Shown here piece after piece: positions 35,618 through 45,672 of a DNA stretch of 64,000 nt. The translations under genes and the position numbers were made by a program. The DNA is from Nocardioides insulae DSM 17944 (GTDB lineage Bacteria > Actinomycetota > Actinomycetes > Propionibacteriales > Nocardioidaceae). The first letter of the stretch is position 1, and each line of letters opens with the position of its first letter. The DNA lies in assembly GCF_000422825.1 (NCBI RefSeq), contig NZ_AUGU01000017.1, positions 124,001 to 188,000 on the forward strand, read 5' to 3'. Under the pieces are notes generated by a model, which did no database searches, was not told where the DNA came from, and worked only from the letters and a program-made list of their open reading frames with translations.

Positions 35618-35678
35618 GGGTCGGTGCCGGCTCGACCCGCCTGGCACCTCATCTGACCGACCCGAGGAGAAGCAGCGC

Positions 35679-36653
35679 ATGTCCGAGGCCACGACCGAGC
35701 CCCGCAACGTCATCATCATCGGCTCTGGCCCCTCGGGGTACACCGCCGCCGTCTACGCCGCGCGCGCCGACCTGAAGCCGCTCGTCTTCGAGGGCTCGGT
35801 CACCGCCGGCGGTGCCCTGATGAACACCACCGAGGTGGAGAACTTCCCGGGCTTCCGCGACGGCATCATGGGTCCGGCCCTGATGGACGAGATGCGCGCC
35901 CAGGCGGAGCGTTTCGGTGCCGAGCTGGTCGCCGACGACATCGTCGAGGTCGACCTCACCGGCGAGATCAAGGTGGTCAAGACCGTCACCGACACCTACA
36001 CCGCCCAGGCGGTCATCCTCGCCACCGGTTCGGGCTACCGCAAGATCGGGCTCGAGGGCGAGGACACCCTGTCCGGGCGCGGTGTCTCCTACTGCGCGAC
36101 CTGCGACGGGTTCTTCTTCCGCGACCAGCACATCGCCGTCGTCGGTGGCGGCGACTCGGCGGTCGAGGAGGCCCTGTTCCTCACCAAGTTCGGCTCCAAG
36201 GTCTCCCTGCTCGTCCGTCGGGACGAGATGCGCGCCTCCAAGATCATGCAGCAGCGCGCCCTCGCCGAGCCCAAGCTGGAGATCGAGTGGAACACCGTGG
36301 TCAACTCGATCAACGGTGGGGAGAAGCTCGAGAGTCTCACGCTCCAGGACACCATCACCGGGGAGACCCGTGAGATGCCCGCCACCGGTCTGTTCGTGGC
36401 GATCGGCCACGAGCCCCGCTCCGAGCTCCTGGGCGGTCAGGTCGATCTCGACCCCGAGGGCTACGTGCTCACCCAGCCCGGTTCCACCGCCACCAACCTG
36501 GCCGGCGTGTTCGCTGCCGGCGATCTGGTCGACCACACCTATCGGCAGGCGATCACCGCCGCCGGCAGCGGGTGCGAGGCCGCCATCGACACCGAGCGCT
36601 TCCTGGCTCAGCGTGCCCACGACCGGGCCCAGGCCGCCCTCACCGGCGTCTGA
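35679..36653 (+). CDS. trxB: Thioredoxin reductase
   Basis: A 324-aa NADPH-dependent flavoenzyme. FAD loop '[21 protein letters not shown]', redox-active YCATCDG (CxxC) and NADPH site '[15 protein letters not shown]', with '[23 protein letters not shown]' at the C-terminus. ATG at 35679 has AGGAGA upstream; a longer in-frame start at 35616 would lie inside the promoter. It is followed by trxA across 77 bp, so the redox pair is likely one operon. Confidence 0.98.
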   Translation: MSEATTEPRNVIIIGSGPSGYTAAVYAARADLKPLVFEGSVTAGGALMNTTEVENFPGFRDGIMGPALMDEMRAQAERFGAELVADDIVEVDLTGEIKVVKTVTDTYTAQAVILATGSGYRKIGLEGEDTLSGRGVSYCATCDGFFFRDQHIAVVGGGDSAVEEALFLTKFGSKVSLLVRRDEMRASKIMQQRALAEPKLEIEWNTVVNSINGGEKLESLTLQDTITGETREMPATGLFVAIGHEPRSELLGGQVDLDPEGYVLTQPGSTATNLAGVFAAGDLVDHTYRQAITAAGSGCEAAIDTERFLAQRAHDRAQAALTGV

Positions 36654-36730
36654 TCTCCACCCGTCCGCGGGGAACAGAACGCCCCCCTGCGGCGTTCACA
36701 CCCCAGTCCCTCCCGATGAAAGGCTGATCC

Positions 36731-37060
36731 GTGGCTGACAACATCTCCGCCGTCACCGACTCCGAGTTCGAGTCCACTGTGCTCAAGTCCGACAAGCCGG
36801 TCCTGGTGGACTTCTGGGCCGAGTGGTGCGGCCCGTGCAAGCAGGTCGCTCCGATCCTCGACGAGATCGCCGGCCAGCACGGCGACCAGATCACCTTCGT
36901 GAAGATGAACGTCGACGAGAACCCCGTCACCCCGGCCTCCTACAAGGTCACCGGCATCCCGACGATCAACGTCTACCAGGGCGGCGAGGTCGTGAAGACC
37001 ATCGTCGGTGCCCGCCCGAAGGCGACCCTGCTCAAGGAGCTCGCCGACTTCATCGGCTGA
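36731..37060 (+). CDS. trxA: Thioredoxin
   Basis: A 109-aa thioredoxin with WCGPCK active site in VDFWAEWCGPCKQ, the cis-Pro motif 'VTGIPTINVYQGGE' and normal length. Reduced by TrxB encoded just upstream. GTG start. A perfect 12-bp hairpin follows. Confidence 0.98.
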   Translation: MADNISAVTDSEFESTVLKSDKPVLVDFWAEWCGPCKQVAPILDEIAGQHGDQITFVKMNVDENPVTPASYKVTGIPTINVYQGGEVVKTIVGARPKATLLKELADFIG

Positions 37061-37101
37061 GGTCTCCTGCCGCCCTCGCGGCGCGCCGAGCCTGTACGAC
37101 G

Positions 37102-37129
37102 GGGCCCCGATCCGCATGGATCGGGGCCC
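37102..37129. terminator. Strong hairpin between trxA and the GNAT gene
   Basis: GGGCCCCGATCC (37102-37113) pairs perfectly with GGATCGGGGCCC (37118-37129), loop GCAT. It lies 42 bp after trxA and just before the convergent GNAT stop, so it could serve both. Confidence 0.8.
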
Positions 37130-37131
37130 TG

Positions 37132-37791
37132 TCACATCCCCCCGCTCCGGGGCGAGCGGGTGGTGTCCGGGGTGGCGGGCACCTTACGCGGCCGCACCGC
37201 CCCCAGCAGACGCTCCACGGCCGCCTCCACCTCGTCCCGCCAGCGTGCCGTGCCGCGCAGATCCATCCGCATCCGTGGGGCCGTCGGATGTGCACGGTGG
37301 GTCTTGAACCCGACATGCGCCAGGAATTCCGCCGGGGCACCGCAGCGCGACCCATGCACGGCGCTGATCGGTCCCTGGTCGCCGTAGGCCTCGACCGCGC
37401 GGAAGCCGCGCTGGATGAGGTCGCTGGCCATCCCCTGGATCAGCAACCGGCCGAGTCCACCTCCGGTATGGGCCGGCGCCACCCAGATCGTGGTCAGGAG
37501 GACCGCATCCGGTGAGACCGGATATGTCGGGTACGCCGCCGCGCCCGCCACGAACGACTCCGGCGCGTACAGCACGAAACCGACCGGTCGGTCGTCGACC
37601 CGGACGACCCGGCCACACGAGCCCCACTCGCGTAGGACGTGTCCGATCCAGGCCTCCTTGACCTCCGTCCGATCCGCCGGCTCGACCGCAGCTCGGCGTA
37701 CCGGGTCGAGCTCCCAGAACAGGCAGGTACGGCACGGCGCCTCCACCTCGGCCAGCCGGTCCAGTGTGAGAGCCACCACACGTCGGGACAT
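37132..37791 (-). CDS. GNAT family N-acetyltransferase
   Basis: A 219-aa acetyltransferase with CoA-binding motif 'GGGLGRLLIQGMASDLIQRG' and 'VLLTTIWVAPAHTGGG'. The early 'EAPCRTCLFWELDP' Cys pair is unusual for GNATs and could bind metal. The start at 37791 has GGAG 7 nt upstream; the frame stays open to 37872 without a better site. It diverges from the aminotransferase gene across 97 bp. Substrate unknown. Confidence 0.85.
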   Translation of the reverse strand: MSRRVVALTLDRLAEVEAPCRTCLFWELDPVRRAAVEPADRTEVKEAWIGHVLREWGSCGRVVRVDDRPVGFVLYAPESFVAGAAAYPTYPVSPDAVLLTTIWVAPAHTGGGLGRLLIQGMASDLIQRGFRAVEAYGDQGPISAVHGSRCGAPAEFLAHVGFKTHRAHPTAPRMRMDLRGTARWRDEVEAAVERLLGAVRPRKVPATPDTTRSPRSGGM

Positions 37792-37888
37792 CGCCACGCT
37801 CCTGTGCCGCACCACTCGCTCACCAGGCGCCCACCTGATGGCCCCCGGGTGTGCGTCATCGGTCCTCATCATTCATGCTAGAGGGATC

Positions 37889-39208
37889 ATGGAGAAGCAG
37901 CCCGCTCGCAGCACAAGTCGTCTCGATCCCTACGTCGACCGTTACGCTGCGCGCACGGCCGGGATGACCGCCTCCGAGATCCGAGCGCTCTTCGCCGTCG
38001 CCTCTCGCCCCGAGGTGGTCTCCCTGGCCGGCGGCATGCCCAACATCTCCGGTCTCCCCCTCGACGTGGTGGGGGGTGCGATCAGCGACCTCGTGCACGA
38101 GCATGGGCCGGTCGCCATGCAGTACGGCTCCGGCCAAGGTGTCCCCGAGCTCCGTGAGCAGATCACCGACGTAATGCGGTTGCAGGGGATCGAAGCGGAC
38201 GCCGCCGACGTCGTCGTCACGGTCGGCTCACAGCAGGCCGTCGACCTGGTCACCCGGATCTTCTGCGACCCCGGCGACGTCGTGCTCTGTGAGGCGCCGT
38301 CCTACGTCGGTGCGCTGGGTGTGTTCCGCAGCTACCAGGCGGACGTTGTGCACGTGGAGATGGACTCCGACGGCCTGATCCCGGAGATGCTCGAGCAGGC
38401 GATCACCGCCACGAAGGCGGCCGGGCGCACCATCAAGTTCCTCTACACGATCCCCAACTTCCACAACCCCGCCGGCATCACGCTCTCCGCCGAGCGGCGC
38501 CCGCGGATCCTGGAGATCTGTCGCCGTGAGGGGATCCTGATCCTCGAGGACGACCCCTACGGCCTGCTGGGCTTCGACAGCGAGCCGCCGCGCGCCCTGC
38601 GTGCCGACTCCCCCGACGGAGTCATCTACCTGGGTTCGTTCTCCAAGACCTTCGCGCCGGGCTTCCGTGTCGGCTGGGCGCTGGCTCCGGCGTCGGTCCG
38701 GGAGAAGCTGGTGCTCGCCCAGGAGTCGGCCACGCTGTGTCCGCCGCAGTTCAGCCAGATGGCCATCTCGGCGTACCTCTCCAATCACGATTGGGAGGGT
38801 CAGATCAAGGCCTTCCGAGAGATGTACCGCGAGCGGCGCGACGCCATGATCGGCGCCCTGGACGACCTGATGCCGGCGGCGTGCCAGTGGAACGTGCCCA
38901 CCGGTGGCTTCTACGTCTGGCTCACCCTCCCCCCTGGCATCAACGCCAAGGCGATGCTGCCGCGTGCGGTCACCGCGCGAGTGGCCTACGTGCCTGGCAC
39001 CGCCTTCTTCGCCGACGGCTACGGCACCTCCTCAATGCGCCTCTCCTTCTGCTACCCCACCCCGGAAAACATCCGCGAGGGAGTACGACGGCTCGCCGGC
39101 GTCATCGAGGCCGAGATGGAGCTGCACCAGACCTTCGGCACCGACACCGCCTCCATCCCGGTCATCCGGACCAAGGACTACGACGGGCCGGGCACGGACG
39201 TGCGCTGA
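37889..39208 (+). CDS. PLP-dependent aminotransferase (class I/II)
   Basis: A 439-aa fold-type I aminotransferase. PLP Lys is in GSFSKTFAPGFRVGW; 'YTIPNFHNPAGITLS' and 'LEDDPYGLLGF' are the PLP-site motifs. The sequence ('VVSLAGGMPNISGLP', 'QYGSGQGVPELREQI') fits the 2-aminoadipate/valine-pyruvate (LysN/MocR-like catalytic) group without an N-terminal HTH. Substrate not assignable. ATG at 37889 is preferred; the frame is open far upstream but overlaps the GNAT gene. Ends just before a perfect hairpin and a parS-like site. Confidence 0.9.
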   Translation: MEKQPARSTSRLDPYVDRYAARTAGMTASEIRALFAVASRPEVVSLAGGMPNISGLPLDVVGGAISDLVHEHGPVAMQYGSGQGVPELREQITDVMRLQGIEADAADVVVTVGSQQAVDLVTRIFCDPGDVVLCEAPSYVGALGVFRSYQADVVHVEMDSDGLIPEMLEQAITATKAAGRTIKFLYTIPNFHNPAGITLSAERRPRILEICRREGILILEDDPYGLLGFDSEPPRALRADSPDGVIYLGSFSKTFAPGFRVGWALAPASVREKLVLAQESATLCPPQFSQMAISAYLSNHDWEGQIKAFREMYRERRDAMIGALDDLMPAACQWNVPTGGFYVWLTLPPGINAKAMLPRAVTARVAYVPGTAFFADGYGTSSMRLSFCYPTPENIREGVRRLAGVIEAEMELHQTFGTDTASIPVIRTKDYDGPGTDVR

Positions 39209-39227
39209 CTGTCCTCCACGACGAGCA

Positions 39228-39262
39228 GGACGGGCCCCGACCATCACGGTCGGGGCCCGTCC
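39228..39262. terminator. Perfect 15-bp terminator hairpin
   Basis: GGACGGGCCCCGACC (39228-39242) pairs with GGTCGGGGCCCGTCC (39248-39262), loop ATCAC, 20 bp past the aminotransferase stop, followed by TGTTTC. Confidence 0.85.
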
Positions 39263-39278
39263 TGTTTCACGTGAATCC
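39263..39278. promoter_or_regulatory. parS: parS-like site adjoining a terminator
   Basis: TGTTTCACGTGAATCC matches the parS consensus at 14 of 16 bases and starts at the base following the hairpin. ParB binding is inferred. Confidence 0.7.
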
Positions 39279-39693
39279 TCGGCCCACCCGCTGCGCCGAA
39301 TGACAGGGCCGCTGCGCTCAGCCCCCCGCGACCAGTCGCGCAACCACAACCGCCCGACCGTAGATCCGGAGAAGATTCGGATCCTCGGTCTGCCCGAATC
39401 CCGCACACGCGGCCTGCTCGGAGCGTGAAATTGAAGCGAACCGGACTTCATGCCATGCGCTACGAAACGCTCAGAACGTCTCCTGACGAATAAATCGAAT
39501 CTCGTTCTGTTTCAGAAGGTGTGCCGCACGCCGGCTCTCGGCGCCAGTACACGACCGATTCTCGACACCGCCACAGGAACGTTGTCAGTCTCCAACCGGG
39601 GCCGCGCCGGTGGAAGTCGTCACCCGAGGTGCGCGCTAGCCTCGCACAAGTCCGTTAAAAGTCGACAAAGCGACCTAATGACTTGTCGCTGTC

Positions 39694-40791
39694 TCAGATC
39701 GGGCGGTCGTGCCGGTTCCGCGGGTCCATGATGTCGACGATCCTCTGGAGATCCTCCAGGGTCGCGAAGTCCACGGTGATCCTGCCCTTGGAGCGGCCCA
39801 TGTCCACCTTTACCCGGGTGTCCAGACGATCACTGAGACGCTCCGAGAACTCACCCAGACCAGACGCGGCCTGGCGGGCGGCAGGGGCCCGCCGCGGCTT
39901 CTCCTCGCGCTCGTCCTCCCCCAGCGCCACGATCTCCTCCAGGGCGCGGACGCTGATGCCCTCGTTCACCACCCGCTGGGCCAGGTGCTCCTGCCTCTCG
40001 GGGTCGGCGATCGCGAGCAGAGACCTCGCATGGCCGGCCGACAACACGCCGGCAGCGACCCGTCGCTGCACCGGAGCACTGAGGCGGAGCAGCCGGATCA
40101 TGTTGCTGATCTGGGGGCGTGACCGCCCGATCCTGGTGGCGAGCTCCTCGTGGGTGCACTCGAAGTCCTCCAGGAGCTGCTGATAGGCCGAGGCCTCCTC
40201 GAGAGGGTTCAGCTGACTGCGGTGGAGATTCTCCAGCAACGCGTCGCGCAGCATGGCGGTGTCGTCGGTCTCCCGGACGATCGCCGGGATAACCTCCAAT
40301 CCGGCCTCCTGAGTGGCGCGCCAACGCCGCTCACCCATCACCAACTGATAGGTGTCCCCACCGGTGGGCCGAACGACAACCGGCTGGAGAAGACCCACCT
40401 CACGGATCGAGCTGACCAGCTCCGACATCGCCTCCTCGTCGAAGACCTGACGCGGCTGTGCCGAGTTCGGGCGGATCTGACCGACCGGGATCTCTGTGAA
40501 GTAGGCACCGTTCACCGGCGCCAGGCCGTCCCCACCCGTGGGCTCCGGCCCGGGGACCGCCGCCACCTCTTGGTGGCGGTGCGAGGCGCCGAGGGGTGCG
40601 GAGTCAGCGTCCCGCGCAGGATCGTTCCACGTGAAACGTGCCCCCGCACCTGACCCGGACGAGGCACCAACTGCCTCTGGCTCGCCGGACGCGGGTGCCG
40701 GAACGGTCGGCGTGGGCGGGGGAGCCGTTGGGATCAACGAACCCAGGCCTCGACCGAGACCGCGTCTGGGTGCAGGTCGGGAGTTGCTCAC
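39694..40791 (-). CDS. parB: Chromosome partitioning protein ParB
   Basis: A 365-aa CTPase clamp that binds parS. '[13 protein letters not shown]' N-terminal ParA-contact motif, the ParB/Srx domain '[22 protein letters not shown]', '[16 protein letters not shown]' and '[20 protein letters not shown]', then the HTH '[20 protein letters not shown]' and '[12 protein letters not shown]'. The C-terminus is the dimerisation domain. The gene overlaps parA by 4 bp and contains a parS-like site itself. Confidence 0.98.
   Translation of the reverse strand: MSNSRPAPRRGLGRGLGSLIPTAPPPTPTVPAPASGEPEAVGASSGSGAGARFTWNDPARDADSAPLGASHRHQEVAAVPGPEPTGGDGLAPVNGAYFTEIPVGQIRPNSAQPRQVFDEEAMSELVSSIREVGLLQPVVVRPTGGDTYQLVMGERRWRATQEAGLEVIPAIVRETDDTAMLRDALLENLHRSQLNPLEEASAYQQLLEDFECTHEELATRIGRSRPQISNMIRLLRLSAPVQRRVAAGVLSAGHARSLLAIADPERQEHLAQRVVNEGISVRALEEIVALGEDEREEKPRRAPAARQAASGLGEFSERLSDRLDTRVKVDMGRSKGRITVDFATLEDLQRIVDIMDPRNRHDRPI
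40623..40638. promoter_or_regulatory. parS: parS-like site inside parB
   Basis: CGTTCCACGTGAAACG matches 13 of 16 consensus bases with the CCACGTGAAAC core. It encodes RFTWN in the ParB linker. Confidence 0.7.
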
Positions 40792-41768
40792 GCCTCAGTT
40801 CCCTTCACCGCCGGCACACCGAAGGTGCCGTGCCGAACGATCTCCTGAGCCGCCTGAAGATAGCTCAGGGCGCCCGGGGAGCCCGGATCGTAGGTCATCA
40901 CCGTCTGACCGTACGACGGCGCCTCAGAAACCCGCACAGAGCGCGGAATGTGGGTCCGCAGCACCTGATCCCCGAAGTGGGCCTTGACCTCTTCCGCCAC
41001 CCCCGCCGCGAGGCGCGTACGAGCGTCGTACATCGTGATCAGGATGGTCGAGACCGAGATCGTGGGATTGAGGTGTGCCTGGACCATCTCCACCGTCTTC
41101 AGCAGCTGACCGAGTCCCTCCAGGGCGTAGTACTCCGCCTGGATCGGAATCAGCACCTCAGCACCCGCAACGAGGGCGTTGATGGTCAGCAGACCGAGCG
41201 ACGGAGGGCAGTCGACAAGGACATAGTCCCAGCGGTCCTCACCGGAGCCGGTCTCGCCCACCCGTGGGTCGGCGGCAAGGGCCTTCTGCAGCCTGCTCTC
41301 CCGCGCAACGACGCTGACCAGCTCGATCTCCGCGCCGGCCAGATCGATCGTCGCGGGTACGACGTCGAGACCGGGCACCTCCGGACTGGGCACCAGCACG
41401 TCGTCAAGCGCGGCTCCCTCGACCAGCACCTCATACGTACCCGGGGTGCCCTGATGATGTTCGACAGATAGGGCCGTCGAGGCGTTTCCCTGGGGATCGA
41501 GGTCGATGACGAGCACCCGTTGACCCAGCTGGGCCAGGGCTGCCGCGACGTTGACTGTGGAGGTGGTCTTCCCGACCCCGCCCTTCTGGTTCGCGACCAC
41601 CATCACCCGGGTCGTGGACGGTCGGGGGAGCGGAGGCCGCATCGCAGCACCCTGTCGCGCCAACAGCGTGTGCTCCGCGGCGCGGGCCAGTGGAGTGCCC
41701 TCGTCTGCGAGACTCGAGGACCCTAGGCCGGCCATCTGCTCCGCGGTTCTCACCTGGTATCCGGTCAC
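40788..41768 (-). CDS. parA: Chromosome partitioning ATPase ParA
   Basis: A 326-aa deviant-Walker ATPase: '[24 protein letters not shown]' with signature lysines, '[13 protein letters not shown]' and '[19 protein letters not shown]'. A ~50-aa polar N-terminal extension precedes the P-loop. GTG start with GGAG 7 nt upstream. The parS-like site at 41781 lies immediately before this ribosome site, so ParB could repress the parAB operon. Confidence 0.98.
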   Translation of the reverse strand: MTGYQVRTAEQMAGLGSSSLADEGTPLARAAEHTLLARQGAAMRPPLPRPSTTRVMVVANQKGGVGKTTSTVNVAAALAQLGQRVLVIDLDPQGNASTALSVEHHQGTPGTYEVLVEGAALDDVLVPSPEVPGLDVVPATIDLAGAEIELVSVVARESRLQKALAADPRVGETGSGEDRWDYVLVDCPPSLGLLTINALVAGAEVLIPIQAEYYALEGLGQLLKTVEMVQAHLNPTISVSTILITMYDARTRLAAGVAEEVKAHFGDQVLRTHIPRSVRVSEAPSYGQTVMTYDPGSPGALSYLQAAQEIVRHGTFGVPAVKGTEA

Positions 41769-41780
41769 GACCCAACTCCT

Positions 41781-41796
41781 CGTTTCACGTGAAACA
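41781..41796. promoter_or_regulatory. parS: parS site upstream of parA
   Basis: CGTTTCACGTGAAACA matches 15 of 16 consensus bases, the best site in the window. It lies 12 bp before the parA start codon. Confidence 0.88.
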
Positions 41797-41820
41797 TGAC
41801 GACTGTCCGATCCTGCGATC

Positions 41821-41884
41821 TGTGGATGAGCGGCCGAATTCTGTGGAAATCCACGCTCAGCACCCCTTCCGATCCAGTGGATAA
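41821..41884. promoter_or_regulatory. DnaA-box-like sites between parA and rsmG
   Basis: TCATCCACA (41821-41829, - strand), ATTTCCACA (41842-41850, -) and TTATCCACT (41876-41884, -) each match the DnaA box TTATCCACA at 7-8 of 9 bases within 64 bp. Confidence 0.45.
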
Positions 41885-41893
41885 CTCGTCACG

Positions 41894-43181
<1,288 letters not shown>

Positions 43182-43185
<4 letters not shown>

Positions 43186-44183
43186 TTGTTCTTCCCCTGG
43201 TTCTGGGTCCCGGATGACCCGGGGCCGCCCTTCTTACGCTGTTCGCGGGTCTGTCGCTTCGGTTGCTGCCGCTGGGCCGGACGACGCGTCTCAGGCTCAA
43301 CCTCGACGTCCACCTCGCTCTCCGCGAGCGCGACGCCGCCCTTCTTGTCCGCCTTGAGGCGGTCACGCTCCTGCTTCGCCTTGAACGCGTCCGTGCCCGG
43401 AGCGGGGTTGTTACGGATGATGTAGAACTGCTGACCCATGGTCCACAGATTCGAAGTGGTCCAGTAGATCATCACGCCGATCGGGAAGGCGATACCCGAG
43501 ACGGCGAAGACCACCGGGAGCACGTAGAGCAGCAGCTTCTGCTGCTGGGCGTACGGGCCGCTCATCGCGTCCTTGGGCATGTTCTTCGCCATCAGCTGAC
43601 GCTGGGTGAAGAACGTCGTCGCGGTCATCGAGATGACCAGGAAGACCGCGACGATGACGACCGCGAGGTCCTGATCGGGACCAGAGATCGAGTCGGTCAG
43701 AGTCGCCGAGATCGGGGCGCCGAAGATCTCTCCGTGGCTGAACTGGTTGACGTCGGTCTGACTCAGGAAGCCCTTCGCCTCGTCGTTCGCGGCGTGATTG
43801 ATCAGTCGGAACAGCGCGAAGAAGATCGGCATCTGCAGCAGCAGCGGGAGACACGAGGCAAACGGGTTGGTGCCCGTCTCCTTGTAGAGCTTCATCGTCT
43901 CCTGGGCGAGACGCTCCCGGTCGTGGCCGTACTTCTTCTGCAGCTCCTTCACCTTCGGCTGGATGAGCTGCATGTTGCGACTGGACTTGATCTGCTTGAC
44001 GAAGATCGGGATCAGCAGCGCTCGGATCACCACGGTCAGACCGACGATGGAGAGCACCCACGACCAGCCTCCGGCAGGGTCGAGGAACAGGCTGAACAGG
44101 TTGTGCCAGGCGAGCATGATCCCGGACACCGCGTAGTACAGCGGTGTCATGATCAGGTTGCCGAGGTCACTCAGAAGGTCCAC
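43182..44183 (-). CDS. yidC: Membrane protein insertase YidC
   Basis: A 333-aa Oxa1-family insertase with ~5 membrane helices and no large periplasmic domain (actinobacterial form). 'SWVLSIVGLTVVIRALLIPIFVKQIKSSRNMQ', 'NPFASCLPLLLQMPIFFALFRLI' and 'PIGVMIYWTTSNLWTMGQQF' are conserved. The C-tail is basic and Gln/Lys-rich, probably touching the ribosome. It works with SecYEG or alone. GTG start at 44183. Confidence 0.97.
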
Positions 44184-44188
44184 GGGGT

Positions 44189-44503
44189 TCAGGCTCCTTG
44201 CCTAGGTTGCGTGGCGCCGGTGATCGAGGGGGAAGATCCGCCGGCGGAGGAACGTTGTCGGGAGTCGGAACTCCTCGATGGTCGCTCGCGTGTGTCCGGC
44301 ACCGGGTCGTAGCCGCCCGGTGCCCACGGATGGCAACGCGCGAGCCGACGGACCGCCAGCCAGGTCCCACGCAGGCTGCCATGTCGGCTGACCGCCTCGA
44401 GGGCGTACGCCGAGCAGGAGGGGTGGTAGCGACACACCTGCCCGTAGAGCGGACTGATCAGCGTGCGGTAGGCGCGCAGGAGCGCGATCAGGAGGTACTT
44501 CAC
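44189..44503 (-). CDS. yidD: Membrane protein insertion efficiency factor YidD
   Basis: A 104-aa membrane-associated protein; the first ~70 residues '[32 protein letters not shown]' and '[13 protein letters not shown]' are conserved and rich in Cys. The C-terminal ~30 residues are a Ser/Arg-rich tail absent from short homologues. GTG start with GGAGG 6 nt upstream. Lies between rnpA and yidC as usual. Confidence 0.93.
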   Translation of the reverse strand: MKYLLIALLRAYRTLISPLYGQVCRYHPSCSAYALEAVSRHGSLRGTWLAVRRLARCHPWAPGGYDPVPDTRERPSRSSDSRQRSSAGGSSPSITGATQPRQGA

Positions 44504-44554
44504 AAGAAGCCTCCGATGATCAGGCCCGCGACCCCTGACCGGGGCCGCCGGCGC

Positions 44555-44890
44555 TCAGCGCGCCACACGATCGAGGCAACGGTCGAGGTCGGAGCCGAGT
44601 TCCGCGTAGGACGCCTCGGACGCCGGAGGAAGGGCCCGCACCACGAGCACAGCAGAGCCCGGGAGCGTGTCCAGACGCTCCCGGGCGAGGTGACGAAGGC
44701 GGCGCTTCACGTGATTGCGGACCACTGCGGTGCCGACGGCCTTACTGACGACGAACCCGACCCTCGTCGGGCCGGGTTCCTCGTCACGGGCCAGATGGAC
44801 CACCAGGGTCCGAGCTCCTGCCCGCCGGCCCCGTCGAACTGCAGCTCGAAAAGTCTCGGATTCCCTCAACCGTCGAGACGCGGGCAGCAC
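44555..44890 (-). CDS. rnpA: Ribonuclease P protein component
   Basis: The 111-aa protein cofactor of RNase P. '[30 protein letters not shown]', '[30 protein letters not shown]' (RNR motif) and '[24 protein letters not shown]' are diagnostic. GTG at 44890 gives the family start MLPASRRL; the frame extends back across rpmH without a ribosome site. The frame upstream is an artefact. Confidence 0.96.
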   Translation of the reverse strand: MLPASRRLRESETFRAAVRRGRRAGARTLVVHLARDEEPGPTRVGFVVSKAVGTAVVRNHVKRRLRHLARERLDTLPGSAVLVVRALPPASEASYAELGSDLDRCLDRVAR

Positions 44891-44913
44891 GGCGACGCCA
44901 AGCCGTCGACGGC

Positions 44914-45051
44914 TCAGACGGTCAGGCTCTTGCGGCCCTTGCGGCGGCGCGCAGAGATGATCGCGCGACCCGCACGGGTGCGCATGCGCAGACGGAAACC
45001 GTGCACCTTGTGGCGACGACGGTTGTTCGGCTGGTACGTACGCTTGCTCAC
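44914..45051 (-). CDS. rpmH: 50S ribosomal protein L34
   Basis: A 45-aa basic ribosomal protein: [20 protein letters not shown] and '[12 protein letters not shown]' are invariant. GTG at 45051, TGA at 44914. It is first in the rpmH-rnpA-yidD-yidC-jag-rsmG cluster and lies 24 bp before rnpA, divergent from dnaA. Confidence 0.98.
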   Translation of the reverse strand: MSKRTYQPNNRRRHKVHGFRLRMRTRAGRAIISARRRKGRKSLTV

Positions 45052-45672
45052 GAGCTCGTTCCTTACGGTGGTGGTTCAGGTGCCGCGCTTCCAGGGCACC
45101 TCGGAGGGGTGTCAACCCCACTGGTCCGGCAGTGTCTTGCCAAGCCCGTCAGGACGTCGGCTGGCACCGCCCATCCGCGGTCGAGTATCCCTCCCGTGGA
45201 CATGCGGCACCGGTCGCTGAGCCCTCAGCGCCAGTCGGATGACCGAACAACGGTACGCGCGCGAGCGGAACAGGGTCAAACCACGGACGCTCCGAGCCGG
45301 GCCGCTGCTCCAAGCGGGTGTTGAACCTCTGTGCACAAGTGCCCCCAAGGCTGTGGATGACGGCTTGCCCGAGCCACCCCCACCGGTTAGGTTCGTGGCC
45401 TACCGAGGTTCCCTGCCGTCGCATAACTCTATCGGCCGCACCACCGGGGTGAGCACCGGGCGAAATGACCGCACTGGCGCTCTGACCTGCTGAAACAGCC
45501 GACAGAAGAGATGTGCGATGCGTCTCGGTCCGGTTCCATCCACAGCCAGTGGGCCGGGTTCACAGCCTGTGGACAAACCTGTGGAAGCGTGTCACCCGCT
45601 GCCGGAACCCATCCGGGGGTCGACACACCGGCACCATCCGTCCGAGACCCCACAGGGAAGGCAGTCATCTCC
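45052..45672. other. rpmH-dnaA regulatory region
   Basis: About 620 bp between the rpmH start and the dnaA start I prefer (TTG 45673). It must hold promoters for both and contains several DnaA-box-like sites. The part from 45511 is open in the dnaA frame, but box-bearing sequence and unusual composition suggest leader DNA. Confidence 0.65.
45330..45576. promoter_or_regulatory. DnaA-box-like sites upstream of dnaA
   Basis: TTGTGCACA (45330-45338, -), TCATCCACA (45352-45360, -), CCATCCACA (45536-45544, +) and an exact TTGTCCACA (45568-45576, -) are spread over 247 bp. Autoregulation of dnaA by DnaA is known in related bacteria and is likely here. Confidence 0.6.

Larger units (their letters stand above)
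35363..35678. other. Intergenic region with short repeats and the trxB promoter
   Basis: A 316-bp gap between the anti-sigma gene and trxB. The first part is a run of degenerate units rich in GGAAC/CGCC and three copies of a 13-bp repeat; the second holds a SigR/SigH-type promoter. No gene is apparent. Confidence 0.7.
39209..39693. other. Gene-free gap between the aminotransferase and parB genes
   Basis: A 485-bp interval holding a terminator hairpin, a parS-like site, nested inverted repeats (GATCCG/CGGATC at 39363-39383; GATTCGG/CCGAATC at 39374-39400) and an unusually A/T-rich block around 39425-39530. No frame looks coding. A small RNA or DNA-binding site is possible but unsupported. Confidence 0.65.

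Noticed and set aside
44703..44718. Possible parS in rnpA (CGCTTCACGTGATTGC)
   Set aside because: Only 10 of 16 bases match the consensus; only the central TTCACGTGA is shared.
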